This document shows, piece after piece, positions 1-8,865 of a stretch of 64,000 bases of DNA. Within the stretch, counting starts at the first letter, position 1. The number at the start of each line of letters is the position of its first letter. Position numbers and translations under genes: made by a program. Origin of the DNA: Pseudoclavibacter sp. Marseille-Q3772 (lineage in GTDB: Bacteria > Actinomycetota > Actinomycetes > Actinomycetales > Microbacteriaceae); NCBI RefSeq assembly GCF_916618895.1, contig NZ_OU745391.1, positions 1,674,001 to 1,738,000 on the forward strand. The letters run 5' to 3'. A model generated the notes under the pieces. The model was not told the origin of the DNA and made no database searches. It worked only from the letters and a program-made list of their open reading frames with translations.

Positions 1-1
1 G

Positions 2-241
2 TTTGCGCGCGGCACGGTGGTGCTCGATCCGCCACGTGCCGGTGCGGGCACCGATGTGGTGCACGCGCTGGGAGCACTCGCTCCGGCGCAGCTGGTGTAC
101 GTCGCCTGCGATCCGGTGGCACTGGCGCGTGACACCGGGTTGCTTCGGGAACAGGGGTACGAGTTGCGGAGAGTAGGCGCGTTCGACCTTTTCCCGAATA
201 CGCACCATCTGGAGGCGGTTGCGAGTTTCGTGCGCGCGTAG
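2..241 (+). CDS. Class I SAM-dependent RNA m5U methyltransferase, C-terminal part (partial)
   Basis: Only the last 79 residues are in the window; the gene starts upstream of base 1. The fragment has the signatures of the TrmA/RlmC/RlmD family: a DPPRAG motif near its start, the catalytic-cysteine segment YVACDPVALARD (family form Y-V-S-C-N-P), and a C-terminal DLFPNTHHLEAV stretch. These enzymes transfer a methyl group to C5 of uridine in tRNA or 23S rRNA. The TRAM domain, iron-sulphur cysteines and SAM-binding motif I lie outside, so tRNA and rRNA substrates cannot be told apart. It is convergent with the surface protein gene and separated from it by a hairpin terminator. Confidence 0.85.
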   Translation, partial: FARGTVVLDPPRAGAGTDVVHALGALAPAQLVYVACDPVALARDTGLLREQGYELRRVGAFDLFPNTHHLEAVASFVRA

Positions 242-280
242 TTTCGCTGCGATTGTCGCGCGTCGCGGTCGCGTAAACGG

Positions 281-322
281 CAGCGGGCCCGGGCGGTATT
301 GAATAACCACTCGGGCCCGCTG
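281..322. terminator. Bidirectional hairpin terminator
   Basis: An 11-bp perfect inverted repeat (CAGCGGGCCCG at 281-291 and CGGGCCCGCTG at 312-322) lies between two convergent genes. There is no good T-run on either side, so it may be factor-assisted. Confidence 0.6.
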
Positions 323-348
323 ACTACAACGGTGAGGTTGTGTGCCGG

Positions 349-2862
349 CTAGCCTGCTTCACTCTGCCGGCGAACCAGCACGAGGCCGATTGCGGCAACA
401 CCGAGGGCACCGCCGAATAGGGGCCACGGGTTGCCACCGGTGGTGGCCAGGGCGCCAGCGGACGGGGCGACCGGGGTTGCGGTGGCATTGTCTGTTGCTG
501 CCGGTGTAGCAGTTACGGCGCCGGCCGTTTCGCTGTCGGTCGCCTCAGTGTCGTGTGGCGGCGTAGCCTCTGCATCGGTGGGGACAGCCGTATCGGTCGG
601 TCGTTCTGGCAGCGGAGTTGGTGCCGGGGTTGCCGTACCGGTCGGCTGCGGCGGCGCTGTCGGGGTCTGGGGTTCGGATGCTGTCTTGCAGTACGCATCC
701 TTCGCCTCGTCGCCCACAACCAGGGTTACCGTCTGCGGGTTCGAGGAGACCTTGCTGCCATCGGCGCGAATCGCGTCATAGCTGAACGTCATCGTGTACG
801 TTCCTGGCTCGGTAAACGCCCACCCCGTGTGTGCGTGGGTGGGGCCGGTGATGTCGATCGTGCGTGGCGCTCCGTCGCGTGAACCGAGCAGCACGTTCGG
901 TGCTCCGCCGAGTCCGTTCGGAGCGAATAGTGAAACGTCACCGGGGCCAGACACCTCCGTGAGGTGCAGTTTGTATGAGGCGAACGCATCCTTCGCAACG
1001 CGCTCGGTGCTGTATCCGGGCCAGGGCAGGGATTGGTTCTGCGCGAACGGCAACACCCACGTGGGCTCTCCGGCTGGCGCGAGGATCGCATCCCACACCT
1101 CACCCGTCTGTGCCGGCGAACGCTTGGTCTTGGCGGCATCGGGTACGACCAGTGCGATATCGTCGCCGTTTCGATCAACCGAGCCGGCGGCGCCGATGCG
1201 GCTATCGTCCTTGATGGCAAACTTCACTGCGTTCGAGTCTCCCTGCAGTGCAAGGTCGAGGTGGCCGTGGTCGATCATCAGCCGGTCCTGGCACGTCGCA
1301 GGCTCCTCAGGGGTCGGCGAAGGCGACGGGGATGCGGTTTCCGGTGGCGTCTGGCCGTCAAGCTTCATCTCGAAGGTTTCGCTGTGGGACTTACCCACTT
1401 CGAGCTTGGGGGTGAGGGTCGCTCGGGTTGCGTTCACACCCTGCATGAGCGGATGCGGGGTGACGCTCACCTTCAGCGCGCCGTCGTTTTCGAGATAGTT
1501 GTTGGGCAGCTCGATCGTGGCTTCGCCGTCACGGGTGACGGTGTCGAAGGTCACGGTCGGGTATTCATCGCCTTCCTTGCTGTATTCGTCCAGCGCGATG
1601 AATCCGATGAACGCAGGGTTGTCGAACTTGACGGTGAGTTGCTGCGTGCCGTTGTCATTGGGGGTGATCGACGCGGTTGCCGATAGCGAATCGAACGACG
1701 ATTCCGTCGCCTCAAAGCGGGCGGATGGGGCCGGGGAAGGTGCGAGGTCAGCCGCGGTGGATGCGGTGCTCGCCTTGCCCTGCTGCGCGGTGATCGGCTC
1801 GGAAGTGTACTGCACCTGACCCGCCGCATCCTTCACCGTCACCTGGTACTGAGTCGAATCTGCCGGGAGCACCTCGTGAAGTCCGGCCTGCCCGTTTTGT
1901 AGCGCAACAGTCGCGAGGTGGAAGCCGTTGATGGTGAATTCGGCGGTGCCTTCCTTCACTGCCGGAGTGTGCACCTGCAGGGTGTGTAGCTTGTCCTGAA
2001 CGGTGGCGTCTGCGCCCGCCACTTCACTTGCCGGGGCAATGGTGAAGCTCGGTTCGCTGCCCTCGGGAGCAGTGGTGGTGCTGCTGTTCATCGCAGCACC
2101 GGGCCGGTTGCCGCCGACCTGCCACTGGGTGGTGTATTCCTTTGTCGCCAGTAGCTTGCCGTCCTTGGTACGCGCGGTTGCCCGGTAGGTCAGCTCATAG
2201 CGACCGGGATGCGAGAAGGTCGTGTAGTTGTGGGTGTGGGTCCCTGCGGTCAGCAGCGCGCTTCGGAAATCGTTATCGCTACTGCTCAGCATGCGCGTCA
2301 GCAGTGCCGGTTCATCCTGATATCCGGGATCCCAGCGGAACAGTTCTACGTTTCCTGGACCGTTTGCGGAGATGAGATCGAGCGTAAACGCGCCGTCGCG
2401 GAACTGCTCGATGGGCACATCGGTGTCGGCACCGAACCCAGCCCAGATCGGATCGTGCGGTAAATTCGAGACCATCGGCGACATGTACAGGTTCGTGCCC
2501 GGCTTGCCGAGGAAATCGAGCTCGGGCGCGTTTGCTGGCACCGTGAAGATGAAGTTTTGGTCGCCATCGCGCGTGTAGCCGTGGCCGAGATTATGGATTG
2601 CCTGATCGATGGGGCGGGTACCGCCACCAGCTTCGGTCTGCAGCGTGAACTGGCCGTTCTCGAAGAAAACTTTGGGGCTGTCGACGTGACCCTTCTCGGC
2701 AACGTAGAGGTCCGCATCCTCGGGGACCTGCGCTGCTGTTGCGTGTGCCGGAAGTGAGACGAGCGCCATGGATGCGGCCATGACGGATGCGGCCATGGCA
2801 CCAAACAGGCGTCGATGTGTTGAAAGTCGATGTGTTCTGACGGACATGCGGTTCTTTCTCAT
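349..2862 (-). CDS. Surface-anchored protein with two actinobacterial surface-anchor (TIGR03769-like) domains
   Basis: 837 residues. An N-terminal signal peptide (basic start, hydrophobic stretch, AHA cleavage region near residue 42) is followed by two related beta-rich modules, about residues 50-250 and 530-720. Each begins around an HxD segment and ends with H-T-H-x-x-x-x-F-x-x-P-G-x-Y, the pattern of the repeat often found beside actinobacterial metal ABC transporters. A Pro/Thr/Ala-rich stalk leads to a C-terminal LATTG motif, a hydrophobic helix and a short basic tail, fitting sortase-E-type (LAxTG) anchoring. The start may be Met6 at 2847, which has a purine-rich GAGAAAG about 7 bases upstream. 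The ligand is unknown. The histidine-rich motifs suggest metal or haem, which is inference. Confidence 0.75.
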   Translation of the reverse strand: MRKNRMSVRTHRLSTHRRLFGAMAASVMAASMALVSLPAHATAAQVPEDADLYVAEKGHVDSPKVFFENGQFTLQTEAGGGTRPIDQAIHNLGHGYTRDGDQNFIFTVPANAPELDFLGKPGTNLYMSPMVSNLPHDPIWAGFGADTDVPIEQFRDGAFTLDLISANGPGNVELFRWDPGYQDEPALLTRMLSSSDNDFRSALLTAGTHTHNYTTFSHPGRYELTYRATARTKDGKLLATKEYTTQWQVGGNRPGAAMNSSTTTAPEGSEPSFTIAPASEVAGADATVQDKLHTLQVHTPAVKEGTAEFTINGFHLATVALQNGQAGLHEVLPADSTQYQVTVKDAAGQVQYTSEPITAQQGKASTASTAADLAPSPAPSARFEATESSFDSLSATASITPNDNGTQQLTVKFDNPAFIGFIALDEYSKEGDEYPTVTFDTVTRDGEATIELPNNYLENDGALKVSVTPHPLMQGVNATRATLTPKLEVGKSHSETFEMKLDGQTPPETASPSPSPTPEEPATCQDRLMIDHGHLDLALQGDSNAVKFAIKDDSRIGAAGSVDRNGDDIALVVPDAAKTKRSPAQTGEVWDAILAPAGEPTWVLPFAQNQSLPWPGYSTERVAKDAFASYKLHLTEVSGPGDVSLFAPNGLGGAPNVLLGSRDGAPRTIDITGPTHAHTGWAFTEPGTYTMTFSYDAIRADGSKVSSNPQTVTLVVGDEAKDAYCKTASEPQTPTAPPQPTGTATPAPTPLPERPTDTAVPTDAEATPPHDTEATDSETAGAVTATPAATDNATATPVAPSAGALATTGGNPWPLFGGALGVAAIGLVLVRRQSEAG

Positions 2863-2906
2863 ACGAGTCGCGTGAAAACACGGCCGATTGGCCGCGCGAG
2901 CAACAT

Positions 2907-2935
2907 CCTATAGGAATGAAAACCACTATCAGTAA
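2907..2935 (-). promoter_or_regulatory. Candidate promoter with overlapping operator-like palindrome
   Basis: On the minus strand, TTACTG (2935-2930), a 17-base spacer and TATAGG (2912-2907) form a plausible -35/-10 pair for the surface protein gene. TGAAAACCACTATCA (2917-2931) overlaps the spacer and the -35 box. Its TGA/TCA ends and 7-1-7 layout recall Zur/Fur-family boxes, although only 4 of 7 half-site positions pair. A metal-responsive repressor site is a reasonable but weak guess. Confidence 0.35.
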
Positions 2936-2984
2936 TGGGTGATGCGCCGCTGCTGCCCGCGGCTGCGTTGCGCTGGGGCGATTG

Positions 2985-3254
2985 CTAGCGGTAGCGACCG
3001 AAGAGGGGATCGTTCGGTGCTGATCCGCCACGCAGCGGTCGCTGAGTCTGCTGCCACGGTGAGAGGCGCGCGACGCGGTCACGGGGCTTGTCGGCGGCCA
3101 CGCCGCCTTCAAAGAGCAACCCCAGTGTTGCGGCAATCGCGGCGATCTCGTCATCGCTCGGACTGCCACCTACGATCCGCGCATCGCCCGGATCGAGCGA
3201 GTCGGTGAGGTCGAGATCCGGGATACGCACGCGCGGTTGTTTGCCGTGCATCAC
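2985..3254 (-). CDS. accE: Acyl-CoA carboxylase epsilon subunit (AccE-like)
   Basis: 89 residues. The [18 protein letters not shown] segment is the conserved core of the small epsilon subunit of actinobacterial acyl-CoA carboxylases, which stabilises the alpha-beta complex. The C-terminal half is basic, Pro/Arg-rich and ends in LFGRYR. Its GTG start overlaps the accD stop (GTGA), so the two are translationally coupled. An in-frame ATG follows at 3251. The biotin-carrying alpha subunit is not in this window. Confidence 0.7.
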   Translation of the reverse strand: MMHGKQPRVRIPDLDLTDSLDPGDARIVGGSPSDDEIAAIAATLGLLFEGGVAADKPRDRVARLSPWQQTQRPLRGGSAPNDPLFGRYR

Positions 3255-4852
3255 AGTGGGATGTTCCCGTGCTTCTTTGGCGGCAATGTTGAGCGCTTCG
3301 ACCGCAGCGAGCGCAGCGCCTTCATGATGGTGACGCGGGTAGCTGCCGGCTCGATGATCGAATCAAGCTCACCGCGCTCTGCTGCCAAATATGGCGAGGC
3401 AACGTTGTACGTGTACTCATCTGCGAGCTTCTTGCCCAGGGCCTCAGCATCCTCACCGGCTTCGCGCGCCGCGGCAATATCGCGTCGGTAAAGGATATTG
3501 ACGGCACCCTGGCCGCCCATTACGGCGATCTCTGCGGTCGGCCACGCGAAGTTCAGATCGGCGCCGAGCGCCTTCGAACCCATGACGATATAGGCGCCGC
3601 CGTATGCTTTGCGCAGAATCACCGTCACCAACGGCACCGTCGCCTCAGCGTAGGAATACAGCAGCTTCGCGCCCCTGCGAATCACGCCGCTCCACTCCTG
3701 ATCGGTGCCCGGTAGGTATCCGGGCACATCAACCAGCGTGACGATCGGGATGGAGAACGAGTCACACATCCGCAAGAACCGCGCGGCTTTTTCGCCGGCG
3801 TCGATGTTCAGCGTGCCCGCCATCTGCTTAGGCTGGTTCGCGATGATCCCGATCGGGGAGCCCTCAATACGGGCAAAGCCAACCACGATATTCGGCGCGA
3901 ACAGCTCCTGAATCTCCAAGAACTCGCCGTCATCGACAATGGTCTCGATGACCCTCAGCACGTCATAGGGCTGGGTGGGTGAATCGGGAATGATCGTGTT
4001 CAGGATGCGATCAGCGTCGGTGATCTCGTAGGTTGCGCCCGCGTCGTAGGTGGGGAGCTCAGCGAGGTTGTTATCCGGTAGGTAGCTGAGCAGGTTTCGT
4101 GCGAAATCGAGCGCATCTTCCTCGTCGGCGGCGAGATAGTGCGAAACACCCGAAGTGCGGTTATGGGCGAGTGCCCCGCCGAGCTCCTCCATCCCGACAT
4201 CCTCGCCGGTAACCGTCTTAATCACATCCGGACCGGTAACAAACATGTGCGAGGTCTTATCGACCATGATCACGAAGTCGGTGAGTGCGGGCGAGTACAC
4301 GGCGCCGCCGGCAGCCGGCCCCATCACGATCGAAATCTGCGGAATTACCCCCGAAGCGGCCGTATTCAGGCGGAAAATATCGCCGTACTTGCCCAGGGCA
4401 ATAACACCCTCTTGGATACGCGCGCCACCGGAGTCGAGGATGCCAATGATGGGCACGCCGGTCTTGAGCGCGTGCTCCATAATCTTCACGATCTTCGCGC
4501 CGGCAGCCTCACCGAGGGAGCCGCCAAACACGGTGAAGTTCTGCGAATACACCGCAACATTGCGGCCATGAATCGTGCCCGTGCCGATGACTACCGAGTC
4601 ACCGAAGGGGCGCTTCTTATCCATCCCGAACGCTGTCGAATGGTGCCGAACGAACTCGTCATACTCCACAAATGACCCCGGGTCGAGCAGGCCGAGGATG
4701 CGTTCGCGGGCCGTGTTCTTGCCCTTGGCGTGCTGTTTTTCAGCAGCGAGGGCTTCGGCGTCGGTGACTGCTTCGGCATGACGTGATTTCAGCTCGGCGA
4801 GCCGACCGGCAGTGGTGAGGTTGACGGGCTGGTTGTCGTTCATCCCGTTCAC
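3251..4852 (-). CDS. accD: Acyl-CoA (propionyl/acetyl-CoA) carboxylase beta subunit
   Basis: 533 residues, the usual length for AccD/PccB-type carboxyltransferases. These move the carboxyl group from carboxybiotin to an acyl-CoA, giving malonyl- or methylmalonyl-CoA for fatty acid synthesis. The crotonase-fold halves are clear: [11 protein letters not shown] and [17 protein letters not shown] in the N half, and [27 protein letters not shown] and [12 protein letters not shown] in the C half. The longest start is GTG at 4852. An ATG three codons later (4843) is equally possible. It is divergent from birA, whose product would biotinylate the partner alpha subunit, and is followed at once by accE. 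Choice between acetyl- and propionyl-CoA cannot be read here. Confidence 0.93.
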   Translation of the reverse strand: MNGMNDNQPVNLTTAGRLAELKSRHAEAVTDAEALAAEKQHAKGKNTARERILGLLDPGSFVEYDEFVRHHSTAFGMDKKRPFGDSVVIGTGTIHGRNVAVYSQNFTVFGGSLGEAAGAKIVKIMEHALKTGVPIIGILDSGGARIQEGVIALGKYGDIFRLNTAASGVIPQISIVMGPAAGGAVYSPALTDFVIMVDKTSHMFVTGPDVIKTVTGEDVGMEELGGALAHNRTSGVSHYLAADEEDALDFARNLLSYLPDNNLAELPTYDAGATYEITDADRILNTIIPDSPTQPYDVLRVIETIVDDGEFLEIQELFAPNIVVGFARIEGSPIGIIANQPKQMAGTLNIDAGEKAARFLRMCDSFSIPIVTLVDVPGYLPGTDQEWSGVIRRGAKLLYSYAEATVPLVTVILRKAYGGAYIVMGSKALGADLNFAWPTAEIAVMGGQGAVNILYRRDIAAAREAGEDAEALGKKLADEYTYNVASPYLAAERGELDSIIEPAATRVTIMKALRSLRSKRSTLPPKKHGNIPL

Positions 4853-5074
4853 TCTATACGCGTAGCCGAGCGACAGACTGGATATAACCGCGCATTACAT
4901 GCCCGGTTTTCTTGAGGAAATCCACAATGGTTGGTCTTGGTGAGCGGATGCGGTGGGGTCGGCCGCAGCGGGCCTTCCGTGTCGAGATGGGCGCGCCTAG
5001 CACCGCAGCGCACCCATCAGACAACTAGGCTGGGATGCGTTCGCCTGGCCGAGATTGCTGAGTTGGAGGGTGCA

Positions 5075-5920
5075 ATGGACGCAGAACACCGAGGTTCAGA
5101 ACTCTCGGCGAAGTCCACCGTGCAGATTGAATGGCTGCCAACTGTCGGCTCAACCAATGACGAACTCCGTACCCGCTTTGTCGCTGACCCGGACGGCCTT
5201 GCCCAATTCGCGACGATCGCCACGCTCGCGCAGACCGCCGGGCGCGGAAGGTTAGACCGCGAATGGATCGACACTCCGCAAGCATCTCTGGCCATGTCAA
5301 CGGTCGTAGCGTTGCCGGCGAGCATCGCGCGCGAGCACATCGGGTGGGTGCCCCTGGTCGCCGGAGCTGCCCTACTGGCAACCCTTGAGGCACTGGCACC
5401 CAGCTGTACCTGCGCGCTGAAATGGCCAAACGATGTGCTCATCGAAGGTCGCAAAGTCGCCGGCATCCTCGGCGAAATGCTCGGCGTTGTCGACGGCGGC
5501 GACACTTTCGTTTGCGTTGTTGGAACCGGAGTCAATCTCGCCAAATCCGCTGGCGACCTACCCGAGGCGACCTCACTGGCCGAACACGGTATCGATATCG
5601 ATGCCGAGCAGCTCGCGCAACATTATGTCGCCGAGCTCACCGACCGCATCCAAACCCTGCGCGAGAGTGGGGATGCGGTAGCTAGTGGACTGTACGCACA
5701 GTTATGTCAGCGCTTGGATACCATCGGTCGTCCGGTCCGCGTCGTCCTCGCCGACGGCGAGACTCGGGAAGGTGTGGCCGAAGGTCTCGAACATGATGGT
5801 CGGCTGCGGGTGCGACCCGATGAAGGCGAGCCGTTCTCGGTACACGCCGGCGACGTGACCCACCTACGCATCGCGCCATCCGCATCCGAAACCGAAACCC
5901 CACCGAAGGAGGGCGCATGA
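5075..5920 (+). CDS. birA: Biotin--[acetyl-CoA-carboxylase] ligase
   Basis: 281 residues. The start at 5075 is fixed by a strong GGAGG five to six bases upstream; a longer open frame upstream is not needed. Family motifs occur in order: GSTNDELR (biotin contact), QTAGRGRLDREW (the glycine-rich loop that closes on biotinyl-AMP), SLAMSTV, KWPNDVLI with the catalytic lysine, and KVAGILGEM. A small C-terminal SH3-like domain follows. No N-terminal helix-turn-helix is present, so this is a monofunctional ligase rather than the E. coli-type repressor. It lies opposite accD-accE, a logical pairing because acyl-CoA carboxylase alpha is the main biotinylated protein. The last four bases overlap the next gene. 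Confidence 0.92.
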   Translation: MDAEHRGSELSAKSTVQIEWLPTVGSTNDELRTRFVADPDGLAQFATIATLAQTAGRGRLDREWIDTPQASLAMSTVVALPASIAREHIGWVPLVAGAALLATLEALAPSCTCALKWPNDVLIEGRKVAGILGEMLGVVDGGDTFVCVVGTGVNLAKSAGDLPEATSLAEHGIDIDAEQLAQHYVAELTDRIQTLRESGDAVASGLYAQLCQRLDTIGRPVRVVLADGETREGVAEGLEHDGRLRVRPDEGEPFSVHAGDVTHLRIAPSASETETPPKEGA

Positions 5921-6510
5921 GGCCATTCGGAACTCAGCAGCCGGCCGGTGCGTCAGCTGACAACGGCGCGGATGCATCGCAGTACCAGTACCGGCTAGAC
6001 CAACCCCTACCCACCCAGGTGAGCGCCCCCGCGCCCACAGTGAAGGCGGGGGAGAAGCGTCCAGGTGAGCTGATGATCGCCCGCATCCGCCAACATGCGC
6101 GCGGCGTGCTGCTACCGAGCATCGCCTGCATTATCGGTGCCGGCCTCATCGGATACAGCACGCAGGAGTGGCGAGAAGCTGGCAGCGGGCTGCCGTTCTT
6201 TCTCGGCGGACTGGTGTTGGTGGTCATCCTCGGGCTGCTGCCGATCGGTGTGTGGTTGCGCCACCGCTACTCGATCACCTCGGTGCGCACAACCCGGCGC
6301 GGCGGTGTACGGAACGGGCAGGCCAGCGAGCTGCTCCACCACCAGGTGGCCTCCGTGACCGTGCGACAGAACGGCTGGCAGAAGCTCTTTGGCTCGGGCA
6401 CAGTGCGACTCACCGGATTCGATGGACGGGTGCTCGAACTACGAGACGTGCCCAATGTGGTCACAGTTTCCAAAGCGCTTCGTGAGCTTGCCGGGGTAAA
6501 CGGCGAGTAG
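5917..6510 (+). CDS. PH-domain (bPH2-type) membrane protein
   Basis: 197 residues. A 55-residue polar, Pro/Gln-rich N terminus precedes two membrane helices (about residues 66-83 and 91-110) separated by a short loop. A bacterial PH-like domain follows, with the typical YSITSVRTTRRGGVRNGQASELLHHQVASVTVRQNGW region. The start overlaps the birA stop (ATGA), indicating co-translation. Proteins of this type often sit beside birA and purK in actinobacteria, and their molecular role is not established. Nothing in the sequence suggests enzymatic activity. Confidence 0.8.
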   Translation: MRPFGTQQPAGASADNGADASQYQYRLDQPLPTQVSAPAPTVKAGEKRPGELMIARIRQHARGVLLPSIACIIGAGLIGYSTQEWREAGSGLPFFLGGLVLVVILGLLPIGVWLRHRYSITSVRTTRRGGVRNGQASELLHHQVASVTVRQNGWQKLFGSGTVRLTGFDGRVLELRDVPNVVTVSKALRELAGVNGE

Positions 6511-6648
6511 GGTAATGCGCAAGCGCACGCATTCGTGCCACCAAACCGGTGTCGAATGCGCGAGGCTGACGACTTCGCCGCCCACCGGTGGCGGACCAGA
6601 ACGAACGGTGCTGCTACGGCGAGCGCTACAACAACGATGGAGGGCCCC

Positions 6649-7902
6649 ATGAATATGGACGTGTTCGAACGCCGTGAATCCGAAGTGCGCGGATACATCC
6701 GCTCCTTCCCCACGGTGTTCAGCAAAGCAAAAGGTGCACGGCTGATCGCAGAGGACGGTCGCGAATACATCGACTTCTTCGCCGGCGCCGGCACCCTGAA
6801 CTACGGTCACAACAACGACGCATTTAAGCAGGACCTGCTCGACTACATCGCTGCAGATGGCATCGTGCACGGCCTGGACATGGCCACAGAAATGAAGCGC
6901 GCGTTCCTCGAAACCTTCGAGCGCCACATCCTCGAACCTCGCGGCCTCGACTACAAGGTGCAGTTCACCGGCCCGACCGGAACCAACACCATCGAATCTG
7001 CGCTGAAGCTCGCTCGGATGGCGACCGGCCGCAGCAATGTTGTTGCGTTCACCAACGCCTTCCACGGCTGCACCCTCGGTGCGCTCGCGACAACAGCGGG
7101 CGCGAACTTCCGCGAGGCAGCCGGAGTGCAGCTCGGGAACGTAACTCGCCTGCCATTCGACGGTTACCTCGGCGACAACGTCGACACGCTCGATCTGCTG
7201 GAGCGGATGCTCACCGATACCCACAGTGGCGTCGACAAGCCGGCCGCGGCGATTTTGGAGACCATCCAAGCCGAGGGTGGCATTAATGTTGCCTCCACGC
7301 AGTGGCTGCAGCGCCTGCGCAAGCTCACCGAAGAACACGGCGTACTGCTGATTGCCGACGATATTCAGGTGGGCTGCGGACGTACCGGCAAGTTCTTCAG
7401 CTGGGAAGAAGCCGGTATTGTTCCCGACCTGGTCACCCTCTCGAAGTCGATCGGTGGCTACGGACTGCCGATGGCACTGCTGCTCATCCGTCGCGATATC
7501 GACGTATGGAAGCCGGGGCAGCACTCGGGTACCTTCCGCGGACTCAACCTGTCGTTCATCGGTGCTCGTCGTGCCATCGAGGAGTACTGGACCGACGACG
7601 CATTCGAGCAGGGCATCGCCGAGCGCGCCGAGATCATTCGCGCCGAACTCGGCAAGATCGCCGAGGCGAAACCAGAACTCGGCCTGACGCTGCGCGGACG
7701 CGGCCTGGTGCTCGGCTTCGAATCCACCAAGGACATCGGCTGGGCAAAGCGCGTGAGCGCAACTGCATTCGAGCGCGGCCTCATCATCGAGTGCGCCGGC
7801 CCGCAGGACGAAACCCTGAAGTTCCTGCCGCCGCTGAACATCGACCTGAACGACCTCAACGAAGGTCTTCGCATCCTCACCGATGCAATCAACGCGGCTT
7901 AG
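6649..7902 (+). CDS. ectB: Diaminobutyrate--2-oxoglutarate aminotransferase (EctB family), solitary
   Basis: 417 residues, the usual EctB length (about 420). It converts L-aspartate semialdehyde and glutamate to L-2,4-diaminobutyrate with pyridoxal phosphate. The N terminus MDVFERRESEVRGYIRSFP is highly characteristic. Class-III aminotransferase features follow: FTGPTGTNTIESALKLAR, ADDIQVGCGRTG, and the PLP lysine K266 in LSKSIGGYG. A GGAGG sits five bases before the ATG at 6649, which rejects a longer upstream frame. ectA and ectC are absent: the neighbours are a PH-domain gene and gtrA/purK. Many Microbacteriaceae have diaminobutyrate in their B-type peptidoglycan, so supplying wall diaminobutyrate rather than ectoine is a good inference. 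Confidence 0.9.
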   Translation: MNMDVFERRESEVRGYIRSFPTVFSKAKGARLIAEDGREYIDFFAGAGTLNYGHNNDAFKQDLLDYIAADGIVHGLDMATEMKRAFLETFERHILEPRGLDYKVQFTGPTGTNTIESALKLARMATGRSNVVAFTNAFHGCTLGALATTAGANFREAAGVQLGNVTRLPFDGYLGDNVDTLDLLERMLTDTHSGVDKPAAAILETIQAEGGINVASTQWLQRLRKLTEEHGVLLIADDIQVGCGRTGKFFSWEEAGIVPDLVTLSKSIGGYGLPMALLLIRRDIDVWKPGQHSGTFRGLNLSFIGARRAIEEYWTDDAFEQGIAERAEIIRAELGKIAEAKPELGLTLRGRGLVLGFESTKDIGWAKRVSATAFERGLIIECAGPQDETLKFLPPLNIDLNDLNEGLRILTDAINAA

Positions 7903-7916
7903 GTAGTACCCGCAGG

Positions 7917-7949
7917 CGAGGGGCGGCACAGTGTCGCCCCTCGTTTTGT
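7917..7949 (+). terminator. Rho-independent terminator after ectB
   Basis: CGAGGGGCG (7917-7925) pairs with CGCCCCTCG (7935-7943) across a 9-base loop and is followed by TTTTG, 14 bases after the ectB stop. Confidence 0.8.
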
Positions 7950-8015
7950 GTGTAGAGGGATGCGTGTCGTGGCGGCTGTTGGGATGCGGACGCCGGCGAT
8001 TAGTCGGTCGGCTCG

Positions 8016-8570
8016 TTACGAGTCGGCCGGTTCGTTCGCGCGCATGCGGGCGGGGGAGTACACCCACCAGCGGTAGAGCGCGAATCGGAAGATCGACCCG
8101 ACACCGATACCGACCAGCTTGGCGATGTTGTCGGATAGCGGGCTGGTCCAGTCAAACAGGTAGTGCGTGATCCACAGCGGGATGAGGCTGATAACGAGCC
8201 CCGCCAGGCTCACCAACAGGAACTCGACGGCCTCCTGCCAGGTGGAGTTGTGGTGGCGATCGTGGCGGAACGTCCACAGCCGGTTCCCCACCCAGTTGAA
8301 CAGGATCGCCACGAGCGTGCCGATGATATTAGCCGCCATCGGCCCCCAGCTAACAACCTCTGGGGCGAGCGCAGTGAGTCGCAGGGCATTAAACACCCCG
8401 AGATCTACGACGATGCCCAGGCCACCGACCAAACCGAACTTAAGGAACTGCGAGGTCAGCGAATGCCACCACTGGCTGCTCCAGCGTGCCGGGTGGTCTT
8501 GCGGATGCAGTTTCGCATCGGACTCGTTCGCGGCGATGATCGCAATCGGCCCAGACTTGGGATTCTTCAC
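8016..8570 (-). CDS. GtrA family membrane protein
   Basis: 184 residues from the chosen GTG at 8570, with GGGA four bases upstream. The open frame runs further but enters the region opposite purK, so the exact start is uncertain. Four hydrophobic helices with the GtrA pattern are visible: FLKFGLVGGLGIVVDLGVFNAL, the NIIGTLVAILFNWVGNRLWTFR hallmark (N-x-x-W-x-F), a third helix, and a terminal LVGIGVGSIFRFALYRWWVY. GtrA-like proteins are thought to help flip polyprenyl-phosphate sugars or to act in cell-envelope glycosylation. No glycosyltransferase is adjacent, though the LCP gene and glycan locus lie a few kilobases away. Confidence 0.85.
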   Translation of the reverse strand: MKNPKSGPIAIIAANESDAKLHPQDHPARWSSQWWHSLTSQFLKFGLVGGLGIVVDLGVFNALRLTALAPEVVSWGPMAANIIGTLVAILFNWVGNRLWTFRHDRHHNSTWQEAVEFLLVSLAGLVISLIPLWITHYLFDWTSPLSDNIAKLVGIGVGSIFRFALYRWWVYSPARMRANEPADS

Positions 8571-8804
8571 GTCGTCCCAGCCTCGGGAGTGCTCCCGGTC
8601 GGGCAATTCGGTGGATTTCGTCAAAACAGCGGTCCAGAAAGTTTCTACTCGGGGCGGCCGAACCCGGTGATATCGGCCGGCTCGACGAGACGGGCTCGCC
8701 GAATAACCCCTCGATTGTCGCACGGGTGGGGAATTTGTGCCGGCAGTGGGAGAATGTGAACCGTAATTCACGGGGAGCCGTGACCTGGACGAATGCAGCC
8801 GACG

Positions 8805-8838
8805 CGCATCCGCACGCATCCGCCGGTCGCCGCATCCG
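8805..8838. repeat. Three CGCATCCG copies upstream of purK
   Basis: CGCATCCG occurs at 8805, 8815 and 8831. The rest of the gtrA-purK gap (8571-8865) shows no gene. The same octamer core is very frequent throughout the window on both strands. Confidence 0.5.
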
Positions 8839-8865
8839 ACAACAGCAGCGAAGGAATATACAACC

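Noticed and set aside
4931..5074. N-terminal extension of the biotin ligase as a DNA-binding domain
   Set aside because: The extra 48 residues are low-complexity Arg/Gly/Ser without a helix-turn-helix, and a strong ribosome site supports the start at 5075.
6511..6648. Osmoregulated ectoine operon
   Set aside because: Only ectB is present; no ectA, ectC or ectD on either side.
6439..8067. A 542-codon open frame on the minus strand opposite ectB
   Set aside because: It mirrors the codon structure of a clear EctB gene, has no recognisable motif and its composition (Val/Leu/Gly/Asp runs) is typical of antisense frames in high-GC DNA.
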